Under the pieces are notes generated by a model, which made no database searches, was not told where the DNA came from, and worked only from the letters and a program-made list of their open reading frames with translations. The translations under genes and the position numbers were made by a program. A DNA stretch of 64,000 nucleotides from Maea johnstoni (taxonomy: Eukaryota; Annelida; Polychaeta; Spionida; Magelonidae): positions 6,444,165 to 6,508,164 of the forward strand of contig OZ012687.1 of the NCBI GenBank assembly GCA_963942565.1. Reading direction: 5' to 3'. Shown here piece after piece: positions 1 through 54,155 of this stretch. Numbering within the stretch: position 1 is the stretch's first letter; every line of letters starts with the position of its first letter.

Positions 1-415
1 CGCTGAACACATGTAGGCAGCACATGTTGGCTTCTAGTCATTCATATTTAAGGAGACTCACCTCCACAGAGTATTCATTCCAACTACATATACTCAGTGC
101 TGTTTCAGCGTGCTGTGTGCAAAAGAGCTCATCAAAATGAGCCACCTCTACCTCCACCATCTGAGTGCAGCTGCGATGTTGCCAATTGCAAACTGGTTCC
201 AAACATGTCTAATGATATAAGACCCAGTAAACCAGCAAATCCACTTTTCTGTAAATGGAAGATGTCTAGGTGCCTACATGCCTGCTTCTGTACTAGTCAA
301 AATGGGTGAGTTCAAGTTCGGCGTGGGCGTAAACACAAGGATGTAACACACCTTTCATTCACTACAAGGGTGTGAGCAGCAGTACATTCACTGACCAGCA
401 TTACAGAGTCATGTG
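1..415. other. Intergenic, no gene seen
   Basis: I see no conserved coding sequence or clear repeat here. A 70-codon open frame at 97-309 has no recognisable domain and no splice or promoter context that supports it. Confidence 0.5.
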
Positions 416-726
416 CAGGGACTTACCCAGGCAACCACCAGGGAGTTATTTCGACTCCCAAACACAAGATTTTTAGGGAAAATGACACCCACTTCTATTT
501 TTCAAGATTTTCTGTATTTGTTTGACTCCAAGGAAATATTTCAAAAGTTTCACTCCTAGAAGACAATAGGTACATTAAATGACATAGAGAAGCACATTTT
601 GTTTTGCTAAGTCAATATATAAGGTTGCTAAAATCATTCTTGTAAATTGGGTAACTAACTTTCGACCCCCTAAATATCAAAAATCCTCAATTTTGACCCT
701 GTTTCCAAATCCTGGGTAACACCCTG
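416..726. mobile_element. hAT-like MITE with CAGGG termini
   Basis: The element opens CAGGGACTTACCCAGG and closes CCTGGGTAACACCCTG, which are imperfect inverted ends. The flanks are near-identical 10-mers (gagtcatgtg and gactcatgtg). There is no transposase frame inside. CAGGG ends suggest a non-autonomous hAT-superfamily element; family assignment is inference. Confidence 0.55.
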
Positions 727-1287
727 GACTCATGTGACATGAGAAAAAACCCAAAGAGGTATGTTGAGTTTACCAAAAGTACTGAATGAACCTCAGTACT
801 TTTGGGAATATAAGAAGGATTAAAAAGGTAAAACTACATTATATGTCTACTGAGTCAACTAAGTATTTGATAGTAGTTTACAGTGATAATATTGTATCAT
901 TTTCACTTTAATTCTTAACAGTTTCTGATAGTTAACATAAATGTTACATGGTAGCCTAGCACACCTTATAACTTGAATATATAAGTATAAGTTGAATGTA
1001 AAGGTCTTATGACTTACTGCCACCCTGTCCTATTATGACAGTGTTGTTTTTGAGTCATTTAGGGTCAATTTTCTCAGGGTATTTTATATTTTTTGTTGTT
1101 GCAGTTTCACAGAAATTCGGGACTTTGGAAACATGGGAACTTAGGGAATTTGAGAACCATATCCAGTGCACTTCCTTGTTGATTCATTCCTTTTCAACCC
1201 CTACTGAATGCTACATGCAGGCAATGAGAGAAAGACAGACAGCAACCATCTGTAGGGTACCGGATCCTCACTCATATTAGAGACACA
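727..1287. other. AT-rich intergenic sequence
   Basis: Nothing supportable seen. The open frame at 1035-1280 shows no family signature. Confidence 0.4.
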
Positions 1288-2830
1288 ATGTCTGATCGAG
1301 ATTCGACAGAGAAGGCATTCAACAAGCTTTTGGAGCAATACAGACAGGAGGTGCTACCAGCTGTGATGTCTCAGTGGGCCGATCTACAAGGAGAGGAGAG
1401 GGAAAAATGTTCCAAAATGCATAGCTTCTTGTGTTCACTGCACCTCCTTGTTGGTATGGCCGACACCTGCTCTGAAGGAATCAGAAAATTTGAAAAACTC
1501 TCTCAACCAGAAGCCTCTGACGAAAATGGGACTCTACAACTTCTTTGAATGGCTACGAAGGCCTTCTCAAGAGGAGACAAGAATAGTGACTGCCACCAAG
1601 AGTGGAAGACATATGTCAAGGAAAAAAAGGAGAAAGTCCTATTTATTAATTTTAAAGGAAACCGTTTCAACATAGTTTTCTACTGTGCACAAGTGCTTTT
1701 CTACCATCAGGACTGTGTCACAGACTTTCTACAGAATGTGCATGGCCCAACTAACCTCCTGCTCCAAAGGATATTGAACTTTATAAAGAGAAACATTAAC
1801 CTCTCCTGTTGTTGGGTGATGGGCCTTACAGCGAAATTGATTACATCACCTTTTTGGAGGATTGCTGAAGGAACGAAGCAAAACTCAACGAAGTCCATTC
1901 GACCCATCACTTGTTGAGAGAGACGGAATGCTAGACAGACTTGGATGGTGCAGGGGATGACTTGACCGCTGTCCGGTGACAAGATCTTTGGCCCTCTCGT
2001 TGCAACAAATGGTAAAACGTATGGTTCCTGACCAGCTACCAGGAGGAAAGTACTTCATGAAAACTGCAAGGCTTGTGGAAGAAAAGAAGTCAGTAGTCCC
2101 TCATAATAAACTACCAGAATATGTTTTTGGGATCCTTGATCATCTCGTCAAAATTAGGCCTAATGCTACTACTCACGAATGAGGCGTTCTTGATGCACTC
2201 ATAGACAAGACAGGTCAGTGGCTTCAAGAAATGGAGGAAAGTGAACGTGAGAAACTTATTGACGACGCAAGGAAAGAGACAAAGGATTTCAAGAACAAGT
2301 TCTATGCTCTAAAGGCGGCCATTCAAAAACAGCAAAAGGAAGCACTGCACCGTAAAAGAAGCGAAATTGCACGACTGGAGGCACAAAAGTTGAAAGAGGA
2401 AGAAGATCTGACAAAAAAGTTCTCCACTTCGGCCTTTGGCAGAGTATCTCAGAAATCACGGAAAATCTGAAAGACCTAAACCAAAAAGAGAAATTGGTAG
2501 CTTTGCAGAGCCAGCTGAGGTTTCGTCAGAAAAAGGGATATTCTCTTTCTCAGCCAAGGATGCATCTGGGAAATACAAGAAACATTCTGTTGCCAGACTA
2601 CAGGACAACCTAATTAAACTAGTGACAGCTTCAGTAGAATCTGCTGGGGATGAAACAGAAACTGGGGAAACGAGTCTTTCTTAGATTTAGTGAGGGGGAA
2701 TGGGCTGGACAAGTTATATCAGTGGTACCTGGCTTCCCTGACCTTTACAACATACGCTATGATGTTGACGGCAGCCTTTATACATACTAACTCTTAGAGG
2801 ACTACCGGGCGGGGGATCTCAGAATTGTAG
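1288..2830 (+). pseudogene. Decayed intronless copy of an uncharacterised coiled-coil/Tudor-like protein
   Basis: A run of fragments on the + strand, in several frames, forms a collinear series. It starts with an N-terminal helical part (SDRDSTEKAFNKLLEQYRQE...). A globular middle part follows, with RFNIVFYCAQVLFYH and GPTNLLLQ. Next comes a segment with DQLPGGKY and KPNATT-like wording, then a Lys/Glu-rich coiled coil (about 2231-2460). The end is Tudor-like (GEWAGQVISVVPGFPDLYNIRYD). I recall a dispersed multi-copy family of this layout in invertebrate and some vertebrate genomes, usually unnamed. The lack of introns and several breaks suggest a dead copy, possibly carried by a mobile element. 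No target duplications or poly(A) tail are evident. The function of the parent family is unknown to me. Confidence 0.6.
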
Positions 2831-3593
2831 AATCGGAGCCGTGAGTTCAAAGAAAGGATAAAAAGTTCAGTTTGATTCATAGTGGCCTTAGATAAGTACT
2901 GACATGTTCTTCAAGCATTATTACTATTTAGTTCCAGTTTTTGCTATTTGGTGAGGATTTGTGAAAATCTGTTTCTTGTTCTTTTCACTATTTCAGGTTA
3001 TGCATGCATAACTAACATTGAAATCCAGGTCACTGCGCACATGTTTTTCTGATTACATCATTACCAATTCATTACTTTTTTTGCATGTAGTTGTGAAGCA
3101 TTTCATTTTGTTTGTACTGAATTTTAGCATGCAAGTTCCCTATTCTGATTAAGGCTGACCTCCATAGACTGCCTTGCACTACCTAAGGCAACTAATACTT
3201 TGTAAATGCCATTTTTATATATATATATATTTTTTATTATCTTGATGCAGTCAGTAAAAAGAACACTGTGCACCTTTTATTTACATATGAACAAAAAAAA
3301 TAGTTTACAAATATTGACTTGTTGCTTTTTCATAATATCACCAATAAAGAAGACCCTCGATATTGTTTTAAGGATTTTTCTTTTGCATACTGGCCTATAT
3401 AGGGAACCAAAAACCTCTAAAATAAGGTAGTTTGTTTAAACATCTGGCAACATGTTGTTCCATATCAAATTGTTGTTTTAAGACTGTGAGAATATGCTTT
3501 AAATATGGGACATTTTTCCCTTTTATTTCTAAAAATAAGGGATTTTGTAAGAATTATGATTCGAATTACTACATGGTCCCAACTTTTATTCCC
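2831..3593. other. AT-rich intergenic sequence
   Basis: No gene or clear repeat supported. There is a short (TA)n run near 3218-3230. Confidence 0.4.
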
Positions 3594-3927
3594 CAGGGCT
3601 TAACATTAAGAAAAATCTTCATATGCCTGGCAGGGCTAGTTACCGACACATTTACTAGCCCTGAAATATTTTTGCTAGCCCTGATATTAATGACATATTT
3701 TCAAATAGTGACCTCTGTTGATAACATGAAAATAATACTGTGCACTGTGTTTAATTGAGTTAAATTATCATCCAGGTATGCAGAGACAAATGAAGCCTTT
3801 ATACTTTTTAAGCGCTGATATTCTAATTCTATCTAGCCCCTCAGGGCTACTCATGGGTATAATTTACTAGCCCTGACTATCAATAACTAGCCTGGGGCTA
3901 TGGGTCTAGCCTTAATGTCAAGCACTG
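3594..3927. mobile_element. MITE, CAGGGCTTAACATT family, 5-bp TSD TTCCC
   Basis: The ends are CAGGGCTTAACATTAAG and CTTAATGTCAAGCACTG. The same five bases, TTCCC, lie immediately outside both ends (3589-3593 and 3928-3932). The interior repeats 'ctagccctga' several times. A related copy lies at 49558-49922 in opposite orientation. No transposase. CAGGG ends with a 5-bp duplication fit a non-autonomous hAT-type element (5-bp TSD subgroup), by inference. Confidence 0.7.
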
Positions 3928-3949
3928 TTCCCAAAAAGTATTTGACTGT

Positions 3950-5935
3950 CAGTTAGATATGTGATATGTAGTCCTTGAGTATTTAACCAGTCTACAACTT
4001 GTTGCCAGATTGAGTTAGATATATCACATTCGCAAAAAAGATGCAAAGTACTTTCTGTTTCAATGCCACAATAATCACATATTATTATTATATAAAGTCG
4101 GAATCTTTAATTCCATATTGAAATCGCTTCTTATTTGCGGCAAGGATCCTATGAAGGATTTTGTATTGAAACGTTTTTAGATTTACATCGCGAATACACG
4201 AGTGTGAGACTATATCTAATTTTTCTATCTATATTCCCAGTTTCCTTCCCTCTCACCAAAAAGAATCTCATTTTGCCACTTGTTTTGAGAAGTAGGAGTT
4301 GTGTCATTTTCAAGTGAAAAGATGGTCTTAATAGTTTTTTGTAGTTTGGTGTCTGATTAAATTGATCGAATATAGTCCTGACACCAAGGCAAGTTGAGGG
4401 ATTCTGTATTGATGAGAGAATAATTTCTGCTGGGGGATAGATCTTGTGAGAGTAGCATAATCAATGAAATTCAGTCTCAATTTGTTCTTTAGACTTATAA
4501 TTCAGACCTGAATCAATGATGTCTCCCACTATTCTTAGCCCAGCAGAGTCCCACTCTCTTATAAATTGTAAATTAATTTTGGAGTTAAACCACAAGGGTT
4601 CCTCCAGGATGGAGGCATCTTGATTACATTTGGAGAATAGTTTTTGATAGGATATAACAGCGCTTATCACTGAATTCCAGAATAGATTTTTGCAAGTTCT
4701 TTGAAGGGAAAGAAGGTATTTTGGGCCATATTTCGGAATCTTGTCAATTTGGTATTTTTCTGGAATTTTGGTCCAAAACCCTCTCCCTTCAAGCAGTGTT
4801 TTTATCCACTTTACTTTCAATGTCTTGTCGAAATTCTCCAAATTAATCATTTTTCAACCCTCCATCTTTAATATCTAGCTCTAATGTTGTTCTTTTGATT
4901 TTGGGGGGCTTATGGTTCCATATAAAATGGTATAGCTTCTTGTTTAGTTCTCAAAAAAAACTCATGTTTTGGAGGTAGGCAAGAAGATAAGAAAGTGGAC
5001 AATCTTAGATATGGTGAGGCTTTTAACAATTAAAAATTTTCCCATTAATGTCAAATTTCTTCTTTTCCATCTGACAAGAAGATTATCAATATCTGAAAGT
5101 TTTTCACTGCAAGTGTTTTCTGTTATGTCACTAAGGTCATATGTATTCCCAAAGCAGTGAATAAATGAACCCAGTCTAGTTTAAGTTCAGGACAGATAAT
5201 TTGTTCTGAAAAACAGATGCTACCTCAAAAGAATCTAGAATACTACTAGTTTTTGAAAGGGACTTTTTTGAACCGTCCAAGAACAAGGACGTATCGTCTG
5301 CAAATTGGGTTAGTTTATTTTTTACTCCATTGATCTCTAAGCCCCTTATATCCCTACAGTTCTTTATAGTCTGACTTAATAACTCTGCGCATATAATAAA
5401 AATGTAGGGCGATATGGGATCGCCCTGACGACATCCCCTCCCCATGGGGAAGGAGTTTAAGATACACCCATTTTGACAGACCTGTGAATTTGACCTATCT
5501 TGGAACATTTTAACCCACTTTTGTATTCCTTTTGGAAAGTTAAAAGCCTCTAAAGTGAGATGAATGAAGTCCCACAATACAGAATCGAAGGCTTTTTCGA
5601 AATCTCTGAGTAAAAGAAGTCCTGGAACTTCATTCATCTCAGCCTCGTAAAGAAGATCGTAAATTTCCCTGGTTCACTCCGCAATGTTTCTACCCTTGAT
5701 GAACCCTTTTTGTGAGTCGGTAATAACAAGTTTAAGACTTTCTTGATCCTATTTGCTATACTACTAGAGATAAGTTTATAAGATGAGTTTATAAGTAAGA
5801 TTGGTCTCCAGTTTTTTCACAATTTGCGGGATTTTGTGCCTTTAGGGATACACGTGATGAGACCTTGGTTCTGTGATAGTGATAAAGATTTTTTAATAAA
5901 GTTGTCATTTGCAGCTCTCATTTTGAAATATTTTA
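3950..5935 (-). mobile_element. Decayed LINE (L1/Tx1-like reverse transcriptase)
   Basis: On the minus strand, 5176-5637 encodes a reverse-transcriptase core. It has DFEKAFDSVLW (motif with catalytic Asp), GCRQGDPISPYIFI and FADDTSLFLDG (the DD catalytic pair). Upstream, at about 5640-5730, is the typical QKGFIKGRNI followed by an in-frame stop. Downstream, 4461-4850 encodes the C-terminal 'thumb' region (NFDKTLKVKWIKTLL). Near 4020-4085 is a CDYCG...ETESTLHLF Cys/His motif typical of the LINE C-terminus. No endonuclease domain is visible, so the copy is 5'-truncated, with several frame changes and stops. Assignment to the L1/Tx1 side of the LINE tree is by motif memory only. Confidence 0.85.
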
Positions 5936-6108
5936 ATTATATCCAATAAAAGTAATATTCAATGTTTATGTAAAAATAGATTTTGCTCCTTGTGCGCCAT
6001 TTTTATAGGTTAATATCCTAAAAAAAATTGTTTTTAGATTATACTGTAATACTGTGACTGCAATATTTTGAAGTGTTAATATGACATTATACTCTTTTTT
6101 TTTTACAG

Positions 6109-6183
6109 TGTGGAGCCTCAAGCAGGACCTTCAAGAGCTTGAAAGATTCCCTGGAACATATTGGCACTGTAGATGTATATAAG
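6109..6183 (+). CDS. Orphan exon-like open segment, 25 codons
   Basis: A 75-nt phase-0 open segment (CGASSRTFKSLKDSLEHIG..., ending DVYK) sits between a strong acceptor (polypyrimidine run then acag) and a consensus donor (AAG|gtaagg). The reading frame is open throughout. I do not recognise the family. It could be an exon of an upstream + strand gene, an unannotated 5' exon, or a relic carried in with repeats. No partner exons are found nearby. Confidence 0.3.
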
Positions 6184-6874
6184 GTAAGGTAAAGTTTTGT
6201 TTGTAAAAATGTTTATTTTTAGTCAAAATGATGACCCAAATTTTTCCTGCTAGCAAGAACATTATTCAGGATGATATCCCAGACCCAGTTTTGACTCAAT
6301 GAAGCATTTTATAAAGATATAAGGCAAAATTAGTAGTATCTGTATGGTCTTATGTGATTTTATAGGACCTAGATCCTGGAATGTGTGTAAATTCGGGTCA
6401 ACCTTCGCCCTTTCGAAGCCCTGTATCTTCAATAAATAAACTCCGATCTGAAAAATTACAAATGCAGTCATAAAGACTAATTACTATTACTAGCCCACTG
6501 GGCTAGTGAATTTTTGAACTTACTAGTCCAGGTCAGGCGAAGCCTGTTGCAAATGGCGGGGATGTAAACAAGACGACGACATGTGAGCCTTTGTTCTTAG
6601 TTTTTCCTTTTTATATTTCAAAACAAAGGGTTTGGGCCTTTGGGGTGGGAATTTTTATATTGAGGGGTGGGGAATTGTTCACTCTCCAAATGGGCGAGCA
6701 TATTTCTACTCTTACTCGCCCAATTTGAAAGAAACTCGCATTGGCTAGTGTTAGTTTTTATCACTGCAAATGCATATTGTAACAATTCTATATTAAAGTG
6801 CTACATTTTTGGCAAAATAGGCAAAAAAGTGGACGCGAGAATATGCTACCCCCCCCTCATTGTAAACCCCTATT

Positions 6875-7322
6875 ACTATAGTCTGTCTGACTCGAGTTTG
6901 GCTATCACTTTTGCCACTTTTTTGTGACAAAACATTCAAGTTTTCCATCGAAACTTGGCAAACCTCTTTGGAGCACCACTACGTGTATGTACAAACACTT
7001 TTTGTCTCAGCTCTGCAAAATGTTGATTTTGCTCATTAGTTCCTATTGTAAAATGTGCACATTGCCGACACTACGATCTTGCGTGTTTGTCTGTTGCGAA
7101 CAATACAAACACACAAGATTGTATTGTTGGCAATGGACACATTTTATAATGGGACCTTATGAGCAAAATCAACATTTTGCGGAGTTGAGACACAAAATAT
7201 GTTTATACATACACGTAGTAGTGCTCCTAACATGTTTGCCAAGTTTGGATGGAAAACTTGAACGTTTTGTCACAAAAAAGTGGCAAAAGGGATTGCCAAA
7301 CTTGAGTCAGACAGACTATAGT
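6875..7322. mobile_element. 448-bp hairpin (foldback) MITE
   Basis: The ends are ACTATAGTCTGTCTGACTC and GAGTCAGACAGACTATAGT (left arm Cys/Gly variants aside), and the two halves are reverse complements over nearly the full length, meeting near 7095. The long + strand open frame at 6924-7397 is a by-product of the palindrome. A partial second copy lies at about 56810-56966. No clear target duplication, no transposase. Confidence 0.75.
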
Positions 7323-8539
7323 GGTGGGACGAGTAATCGGAAACTCATGCACTTGGTCACTGGGGCCTCTGATCTGAGCGCTCGAGTTCAAAAATAGAGC
7401 GCTCGAAAATTACGAGCTGATGACATTTTAATGAAATTTTAATAGCAACACATGCTTCCGATGCATGTGTGGCCTAGCGATTGCCAAAACTCCCAGATTT
7501 GCACCACATTTCCAGTAATAAAATGTGTTTTCTTAAGTCTCTGTGTCAAATACATACTACGCCATTTTCTGGTTCACCGATTCTCACTGCTGTGGTACGC
7601 TTTTATGTGAGCCTGGCATGTGCCGGTGTATGCCAAGGCGCAATGTTGTTTCAAACCATTGGCCTTGAGATCTTGTCATTGTGGCCTAAAAACTTGATAT
7701 GGACTCGAGTTTTGGTCGCTAGATTTGCCGAGCGCCCGAGTTTATTTTCTAGGCCGAGTCCCAGCACTACCTATAACCTCCTCAATTGTTGGTCTTTCTT
7801 AAAAATTCAAAAAAATTCATGCTCCACAGATGCCAAGCTTTCCAATGATGTGTCATTTGTTCAGTTATGTTTGGATTAGTTGAAAAAAATGGTCCGGCAT
7901 CCCTACTATAGTTTCATATCCACTTGTTTTTATTTATCTAAGAGTAGACATATACCGCAAGTTTACAGTGATCTTGTCAAGTCGACAGCATAAAACGGAG
8001 AACCCATGCAATCAGGAATATTAAGCAGTTTTCATCCTCCTGCTGAGCTCTCTGTTTGGGCACTCCCAGTTACAGAAAACAAGTAACTACCTTACCTTAC
8101 TCTCCTGCCCTGCCAAGATCCATTGGTAGCCATTTTAAATCTACCGCTGGAGCCGTCCAAGCAAAACATTGTTTGATTGGTCGAAATTATACTATGATTT
8201 TACGCATTCTTAAATCAATTTACCAACACCAACAGTCAAAATTATCATCATATTATTAGATTGTACTTAGATATTTTTTCTTATAAACAAATCATTTTAT
8301 AATACAATTCTTTGCTACTTACCAAACAGTAATATGAAGATTTTTTGACCAATTACCACGTGCCATTTAGGTCGAAGTTCAAATAGCATGTGGACTAAAT
8401 TAATACGCGAAGTTATCTGCAAATTTTTGAAAAAATGAAACTATCATTTTATGATTGAAAAAACAATATTTCAGGATGTTTTGGATGATCGAATCGTGCT
8501 ACCATAAAAATATGTGGTTATATGCAATTTAATAATCAA
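7323..8539. other. Intergenic sequence upstream of KDM5
   Basis: No gene supported. Open frames at 7481-7879 and 8056-8259 have no recognisable domain. Confidence 0.4.
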
Positions 8540-8728
8540 ATAAATCTGAAATAGGTCCTACTTTCCGCGGTGTCTTCCGCTTGTCAGTGGGTTGTTCGGC
8601 TCACCGAAACACTGGAATATTGGTGCAAAATGTGAACGATAATTCACTGAATTTCAGTGATTAATTGGATAAAACAACTTAGAAACTGCAATATAACCTC
8701 CGCATAGACGAGGTCCAAGACCACCAGA
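8540..8728 (+). promoter_or_regulatory. Probable KDM5 5' UTR / proximal promoter
   Basis: This stretch lies directly before the KDM5 start codon and is less AT-rich at its beginning (Cs and CGs around 8560-8625). No TATA box or initiator can be assigned with confidence. The start codon is in strong context (A at -3, G at +4). The transcription start site is unknown. Confidence 0.3.
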
Positions 8729-52686
<43,958 letters not shown>

Positions 52687-53943
52687 TCTAAGTGGCAGCA
52701 TTGATCCATTTTCTCATTTATTCTGTGTCCGCTTCATTTCTCATTTTCAAACAGAGCTCAAATTGAGCCATAGCTTTCCAAGTTCTATGCTTCATGACAG
52801 TTGGGATGATCATCAAAATACGATATCATAGAATGGAAAATATTCCCTGATGGTTTATCTTCTTGTATAGAGCTATTTTGATAAAAAATAAAGAGTTTGC
52901 ATTAATGGAAATCATAGCTGGGGGCAAACCCAAGAACAAAGCACTGGATCTCAATATCTTAAAAAAACATTTTGTCAATTCACATCTGGATTATTGTTGA
53001 TTTTGATTTCTGTCTTTATCATTTGATTGAATTAAATTGAAATTAAGTGCCATCACTTGCTGGAGAGCTATATTTTCCATTTTTGACTGATCAATTAAGT
53101 TTCCCAGCAGGGTCTAGAGTCAGTGGCGCTAATCCACTACTGCACCTTCATGTCTTGGTGTAGGGTCCTCCTTGGATGTGTAAATATTTTCATTTTGATA
53201 TTTCTCCATGCACCTTTGTATTCAGCAATTGGTTCTGAAATGACTTTCCTGAGTGTACCTCTTGTGAATTTACACCAAAATAGATCTTTTAAGAGATTGC
53301 CTGTTAGATAAGCTGACCTCTCCACACTCTTGGCCTTAAAAGAGCATTATATCACATCATTTAAGAAAGTTCACCTGGTTTTAGGAATAACTTGTAATGG
53401 ATATGTGAAGGGAAGGCCATATCACCATGTGCCTGTTTGGGAATTAATCTCTGTTTCAAACCAAGGTTATCTTTTCACCTTGTAGCAATGTCAATATATC
53501 TCTTTAAGTATTTATTTGTATCTAGCATTATATTCTTCAGTGTCCATGTCTACTGTACCTTATTACTCAGAGTGTAGGCTGCAGAGTTTGAGCTCATCAC
53601 CTATTATTTATATCACACAGAAAGCATGGGCGGTCTAAAGAGAGATTGTACATACTTTTAATGCATTCACTGCTGTATTTTCCTGCTATTACAAATTTTA
53701 TACTTCCATGCAATTTAAGTATGATATTGCTGAGCCATGTACTTTTGACCTAACCTTACAGTGAAGTTCATTTCCACAAAAAGTGAATTTGTTTGTAGTT
53801 TCAGTGCATGTGTGAAGTACATAATGATAGAAGCGCCTGGTTTCTATGCATGAAAACACCTGTTCTTAATAACCAATTAGGCGGAAGTTATTGATTTCTT
53901 TATTAGAGGGTGTTATCAGACAGTGTATTTTGTTTCCTACGGC
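52687..53943 (+). other. KDM5 3' UTR and downstream sequence
   Basis: A canonical AATAAA lies at 52887-52892, about 200 nt after the stop, followed by T/G-rich sequence. It is the best candidate for the cleavage signal. Longer 3' UTRs cannot be excluded. Open frames here on either strand have no recognisable domain. Confidence 0.45.
52887..52892 (+). terminator. Candidate KDM5 polyadenylation signal
   Basis: AATAAA, in 'ataaaaaataaagag', on the sense strand about 200 nt after the stop codon. Transcript evidence would be decisive. Confidence 0.45.
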
Positions 53944-54155
53944 TTAACCCATCCAATGCTCAGGTTACTTTCGTCCTAAGGACAAGGATACAAAGATTAG
54001 TGAAAAACATCTTAACCTGTCATTTGGGTATTCATAGGATGACTCTGGTGGGGTTCTCTTAGGTGAGTACCCATATGTCAGGGTTTCAGTCATTTTTCAG
54101 GGTTTCTGCATCATTTTGTATTTACCCAATTGGCCACCACCAGCATAAGGGTTAA
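53944..54155. mobile_element. TTAA-type MITE, third copy
   Basis: It starts TTAACCCATCCAATGCTCAG and ends 'caccagcataagggttaa', with TTAA at both sides. Same family as 20226-20433 and 39236-39449. Confidence 0.65.

Noticed and set aside
6924-7397. 157-codon open frame
   Set aside because: Lies in the palindromic element; the protein has no domain and its two halves mirror the palindrome arms.
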